DNA of 64,000 nt from Motiliproteus sp965230185 (GTDB lineage: Bacteria > Pseudomonadota > Gammaproteobacteria > Pseudomonadales > Balneatricaceae): contig OZ245995.1 of the NCBI GenBank assembly GCA_965230185.1, forward strand, positions 2,728,001-2,792,000, written 5' to 3'. Positions 60,747-64,000 of the stretch are shown here, piece by piece (position 1 is the stretch's first letter; the number at the start of each line of letters is the position of its first letter). The position numbers and the translations under genes are program-made. The notes beneath the pieces are model-generated. The model did not search any database. It was not told the DNA's origin and was given only the letters and a program-made list of their open reading frames with translations.

Positions 60747-61214
60747 TTACAGAAGATCAGCACGTCCAAACAGTGAACTGCTGATCACTGCATCGTCCGA
60801 TGCGAGCCTGCGGCTGACCTCGCGGGCGATATTAATAAGGATCTGAATAAACAGGTCCTTCTGGGTTCGTCTGAGTTCGTTGAGCTGCCGATAGGAGAAC
60901 GCCAGCACTCTGACCGGCTCCAGAGCCCTGACAGAGGCGGTACGAATCGCAGAATCAATTAACCCGATCTCGCCGACGCTGTCCCCTTCCTGACGGATAG
61001 CCAGCTGCACCTGGGTATCATCGGACAGGTCATTGAGCACCTCCACCGATCCCTGCTCAATCAGAAACAGTCTGTCGGCCTCATCTCCCTTTCTGAACAG
61101 ATAGGCGCCTTCCGAGAATTGCTGTGGTTTAAGCGAGCTGGACAGCAAAGCGGCATCTTCAGGTATCAGACCGCTGAACAGCGCATAGGACAATATGTTC
61201 GGGGATGAATGCAT
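60747..61214 (-). CDS. Stand-alone cyclic-nucleotide-binding domain protein
   Basis: 155 aa, essentially one cNMP-binding (Crp-type) beta-roll: LKPQQFSEGAYLFRKGDEAD, FLIEQGSVEVL, then the phosphate-binding cassette region DSVGEIGLIDSAIRTASVRA and a C helix (LFIQILINIAREVSRRL). The usual arginine of the cassette is preceded by IRTAS, so ligand binding is plausible. There is no DNA-binding domain, which makes it a signalling or scaffold protein rather than a Crp regulator. The start is the ATG at 61214 with GGAGG seven bases upstream; the longer frame to 61283 has none. Confidence 0.8.
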   Translation of the reverse strand: MHSSPNILSYALFSGLIPEDAALLSSSLKPQQFSEGAYLFRKGDEADRLFLIEQGSVEVLNDLSDDTQVQLAIRQEGDSVGEIGLIDSAIRTASVRALEPVRVLAFSYRQLNELRRTQKDLFIQILINIAREVSRRLASDDAVISSSLFGRADLL

Positions 61215-61409
61215 GCCCGGACCTCCATTAAGCGACAAAAGGGCAGGCACTGTTGAAGTACCGGCAACCGTGGCGGGTATCACCAGCTCAGCTTAATAGT
61301 AGACTCAGATGGTCTGCTGGTGAATAGTCCGGCAGCCAGCGGGAGAATCGAAAGGGAGACAGGGGACGCCGACCATCGACGGCGTCCGGATCAGGAGCTC
61401 GCCGGGGCG

Positions 61410-61946
61410 TTACTTCTTTTTCGGCCTGAACGGTTTGATAACCGTTTCATCACACTCCAGATAGGGGCCTTCCATCAGATCGATACAGTACGGCACTGCC
61501 GGAAAAACCGCATCCAGACATTCACGGATTGATTTAGGTTTGCCTGGTAAGTTGATGATAAGACTGTCTTCTCTGAGACCGGCCGTCTGGCGAGACAGAA
61601 TAGCCGTCGGAACAAACTTCAGCGATTCGGTGCGCATCAGTTCACCGAACCCCGGCATCATCCGATCGCAGACCGCCTCGGTCGCTTCCGGAGTCACATC
61701 CCTTTTTGCCGGCCCTGTCCCTCCGGTTGTAACGATCAGGCTGCACTGTTCCTCGTCGGCCATTCGGATCAGCGTCGCCTCGATTACAGACTGCTCGTCC
61801 GGAATAACCTCATAAACCGGCTCCCACTCAGAGGTCAGGTAGTCGTTCAGTGTTTCGATGATGGCTTTTCCGGAAATGTCATCATAGACACCGGCGCTGG
61901 CGCGGTCGCTGACGGTAACGATACCGATTTTCGCTTTGCTGCTCAT
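61410..61946 (-). CDS. mogA: Molybdopterin adenylyltransferase
   Basis: 178 aa matching MogA/MoaB: KIGIVTVSDRASAGVYDDISG at the N-terminus, the molybdopterin-binding IVTTGGTGPAKRDVTPEAT loop and the INLPGKPKSIRECLDAV segment near the C-terminus. It adenylates molybdopterin before molybdate insertion in cofactor synthesis in the cytosol. The size and the VTPEAT loop favour MogA over MoaB. AGGA lies ten bases before the ATG. Probably a housekeeping neighbour with no special link to the giant locus. Confidence 0.9.
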   Translation of the reverse strand: MSSKAKIGIVTVSDRASAGVYDDISGKAIIETLNDYLTSEWEPVYEVIPDEQSVIEATLIRMADEEQCSLIVTTGGTGPAKRDVTPEATEAVCDRMMPGFGELMRTESLKFVPTAILSRQTAGLREDSLIINLPGKPKSIRECLDAVFPAVPYCIDLMEGPYLECDETVIKPFRPKKK

Positions 61947-62152
61947 TTATGGCTTTCCTTCGGACTTTAATAGCGAACCAGAGAGGCCTGCCCGGAGGCT
62001 TCGCTCTCCCGGGATCAGGTTGATTATGAGGGGATTATACAGATTCGGAGAGCCCGTTCCCGGGTTTTCAGGCAACCGCTGCACCGGGCGCGTCATCGGA
62101 GAAAGCGATCTGACAACGTTGAGAAACCCACGCGCCCCCTGCTCTGTCAATT

Positions 62153-62785
62153 TCAGGCTTCGACCACTCCGTGGCGGATGGCCATATGAATCAGCTCGGA
62201 GGTCCTGGAAACTTCAAGTTTGGACAGAATATTGGAGCGATGAACATGGACGGTCTTCTGGCTGATGTACATGGCGTCGGCAATCTGGGCTACGGTGGCG
62301 CCACTGGCCAGTTGGGTAAACACCTGCAACTCTCTCTTTGTCAGCCGGGACAGCCGGGAAGACTGCTGGCCTTCCAGCTCCTTACGGATCCCCGGGGCAA
62401 CGTACTCTTTGCCATTATAAACTTTGCGAACGGCCTCGATCAGTTCCTCAGGAGCGCATCGCTTGGTGAGATAGCCACGAGCACCGGCCTGCAGTACTCT
62501 CGATGGATAGGGCTCGCACTCCTGTACGGTCAGTACCAGTATGCTGGCATCCGGATATACGGCGAGAATCCGCCGGATAGCCTCCAGACCGCCAACCCCC
62601 GGAGGCATGGACAGGTCCATAACGACAACATCGGGAAGGTATTCCTGATAGAGGCTGTAGGCCTCCTCACCGGTGGCTGCTTCTGCAATAACACTGATGT
62701 CCTCGGTGTTATCAAGCAGGCGTCGAAATCCGGCACGAACAATTTCGTGGTCATCAACGAGCATTACAGAGATCACGCTGGTCAT
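62153..62785 (-). CDS. NarL/LuxR-type response regulator, GacA/UvrY-like
   Basis: 210 aa. Receiver domain residues 1-120: the acidic pair in VMLVDDHEIVRAG, phospho-acceptor Asp in DVVVMDLSMPP, the Thr/Ser switch in VLTVQE and the lysine in YLTKRC. A LuxR_C helix-turn-helix follows at about 145-205 (LTKRELQVFTQLASGATV, ISQKTVHVHRSNILSKLEV). Overall layout and the tail MAIRHGVVEA resemble GacA/UvrY, but the LDALSERE-type linker differs, so orthology is not certain. No histidine kinase is adjacent. Could regulate surface or secretion genes, as GacA does, including the nearby giant operon; that is speculation. Confidence 0.83.
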   Translation of the reverse strand: MTSVISVMLVDDHEIVRAGFRRLLDNTEDISVIAEAATGEEAYSLYQEYLPDVVVMDLSMPPGVGGLEAIRRILAVYPDASILVLTVQECEPYPSRVLQAGARGYLTKRCAPEELIEAVRKVYNGKEYVAPGIRKELEGQQSSRLSRLTKRELQVFTQLASGATVAQIADAMYISQKTVHVHRSNILSKLEVSRTSELIHMAIRHGVVEA

Positions 62786-62927
62786 CCATTTCCTCCGTTA
62801 CAGGGCCTTGTCCATTCGATTCTAGATTAATGCCGACCAAAAATCACCCGCCGGCACGGGCCCTCAGAACCGTGCTTTATACCTCAAATGGTGACATAAC
62901 ACCTTAAAAGAAAAAAGATTTTTTTTA

Positions 62928-62962
62928 TTGCCTTGAATACAGGCAAAACTGCTATGTTTATA
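62928..62962 (+). promoter_or_regulatory. Candidate promoter with overlapping inverted repeat
   Basis: TTGAAT (62933-62938) and TTTATA (62957-62962) are 18 bp apart, upstream of the 255-aa gene. TTGCCT-N7-AGGCAA (62928-62946) forms a perfect 6-bp inverted repeat over the -35 element, fitting a repressor site. Confidence 0.45.
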
Positions 62963-62994
62963 CCATGACGGCCTGAACAAAGGAGGAGTACCGC

Positions 62995-63762
62995 ATGGCG
63001 GCACATGTGATGATACATATCAAGCCAGAAGATCTGCCGGACGGCGGTCTTCGGGTACGTTATCGCAGCGGCGAGTGTTTTGACCGGAAAATCGAATGGG
63101 GAGAGATCAGTGAGAGCATCCTGAAGGCTTCCGATTCGTGCAATGACCTGAAGGAGTCCGGCCTCTGTATTGAAGAGCTGGGCGATACTGGTTTTGCAGG
63201 CTTCGAAGCCCGGAGCGGCAACTACTGGCGCTACCAGCATGAATCCGACCCTGAAGTGTTTCGGGAGCACTGCCTGCAGATTCTCGAGATCCAGGAGCGT
63301 TTCTCCCCCCGCTCTTCCTGGGAGGCCTGGGAGCCGACCACCGAGCATATTACCCGGGACCGGCTACGCCTTACGCTTAAAAATCATGTCACCGGGGCCG
63401 AGCTCAGTTACAAGGTGGTGAATAAGGGATTTGGTTATCAGATCAAGGATCTCAGCAACGGTCGTCGGGTTCAGAAGATGCTTAAGCATGACTACATTCT
63501 CAACCAGCTGCTGGGCACCAGCTTCAAGCACCTCAACTATCACCGGGTCAAGGTGGAAACCGATTCGCAGATTAACGGTGATACCGGAGGCTCTATCGCC
63601 CTTCGTTTCGCCGACGAAAACTATCTGCTCAGGTACCAGGTCAACGCCTATGATTTTGCGCTGGCGCTGTTCGACACTTCCGGAGAGGCGATGGAGCTGA
63701 TCAAGCTGGTAGAGCTGCCACACAGCAATGTTATTGAAGATACCCGAACCTTCCTGGGCTGA
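62995..63762 (+). CDS. Protein of unknown function, 255 aa
   Basis: Soluble-looking alpha/beta protein of 255 residues with no membrane segment or signal peptide, and no family that I recognise. The sequence is charged and has notable aromatic blocks (FAGFEARSGNYWRYQHES, SSWEAWEPTTEHI). AGGAGG stands eight bases before the ATG, a strong ribosome site, and a plausible promoter lies just upstream. It precedes an HPF-like gene by 133 bp on the same strand. Confidence 0.75.
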   Translation: MAAHVMIHIKPEDLPDGGLRVRYRSGECFDRKIEWGEISESILKASDSCNDLKESGLCIEELGDTGFAGFEARSGNYWRYQHESDPEVFREHCLQILEIQERFSPRSSWEAWEPTTEHITRDRLRLTLKNHVTGAELSYKVVNKGFGYQIKDLSNGRRVQKMLKHDYILNQLLGTSFKHLNYHRVKVETDSQINGDTGGSIALRFADENYLLRYQVNAYDFALALFDTSGEAMELIKLVELPHSNVIEDTRTFLG

Positions 63763-63895
63763 TGCCCGGCCAGATTTCTGTAGACGCGGGCTTGCCGATT
63801 GCTATATAACCGTAGTCAGAAACAACAGAAAAAGGAGTTATGCCGGCAACTGAAACGCTTCTTCACTACCTATGTGTTGATAAGGATACGATGTT

Positions 63896-64000
63896 ATGCA
63901 ACTCAATATTTCTGCAAGACACGAAGCGAGAGTATCGGAATCTGTACGGGCTCATATCGCAGCCCGCCTCCAGCGTCAGGGGGATCACTACGAAAAAGTC
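63896..64000 (+). CDS. Ribosome hibernation factor (HPF-like), N-terminal part
   Basis: 35 codons to the window end, starting MQLNISARHEARVSESVRAH. The MQLNIS opening, followed by a helix (SVRAHIAARLQ), matches the first strand and helix of HPF/RaiA proteins, which bind the 30S subunit in stationary phase. AAGGA precedes the ATG. Only a third of the protein is visible, so the assignment is provisional. Confidence 0.6.
   Translation, partial: MQLNISARHEARVSESVRAHIAARLQRQGDHYEKV

Overview
The window reads like the chromosome of a GC-rich gammaproteobacterium, probably marine or aquatic. This is inferred from the GacA/UvrY-like response regulator, MogA, the start of an HPF-type ribosome hibernation factor, and the DUF1302/DUF1329/YCF48/RND gene set. 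I saw no tRNA, rRNA, CRISPR array, insertion sequence or phage gene.

Region 1 (1-24.1 kb) is a catabolic and transport neighbourhood. It holds a class III aminotransferase (cut by the window edge), two tandem LuxR-type regulator paralogs of 292 aa each, an MFS transporter with an Ldh2-type dehydrogenase, an M20 carbamoylase/amidase, a periplasmic solute-binding protein, and a TPR lipoprotein-like protein. A five-gene minus-strand operon follows in the order DUF1302, DUF1329, YCF48-like, RND/MMPL, acyl-CoA synthetase. An SRPBCC protein, a fold-III PLP decarboxylase and an aldehyde dehydrogenase complete the set. Six copies of a 16-bp near-palindrome (TACCC-N6-GGGTA type) lie about 134-158 bp upstream of five of these transcription units. 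I infer they are operators of the twin LuxR regulators, so that the cluster is one regulon handling an unknown amine- or amide-containing, perhaps lipophilic, substrate. A decayed membrane-protein gene sits at 10.1-10.6 kb.

Region 2 (24.7-59.25 kb, all minus strand) is the standout. One open reading frame of 27.4 kb encodes a 9137-residue protein with an N-terminal LEPR-XLL motif and a DUF4347 domain. After these come calcium-binding RTX-type repeats, many copies of two other repeat types, a metzincin-like HExxHxxGxxD site, two propeller-like segments, PKD-like domains and a filamentous-haemagglutinin-like C-terminus. It is followed in the same direction by a tight set of four genes: a GAF-HlyD membrane fusion protein, an M50 site-2-protease-like membrane protein fused to an HlyD domain, a short SecA paralog whose GTG start overlaps the previous stop, and a secreted RND-type adaptor. 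There is no ABC ATPase, TolC or two-partner transporter. The arrangement suggests a dedicated SecA-powered export and anchoring system for the giant surface protein. I know the LEPR-XLL motif as a family label but know of no experimental description of such a system.

Region 3 (59.25-64 kb) holds a 770-bp leader/promoter region with a 9-bp inverted repeat, an unknown 187-aa protein, a stand-alone cyclic-nucleotide-binding protein, MogA, a LuxR/NarL-type response regulator, an unknown 255-aa protein and the first 35 codons of an HPF-like gene.
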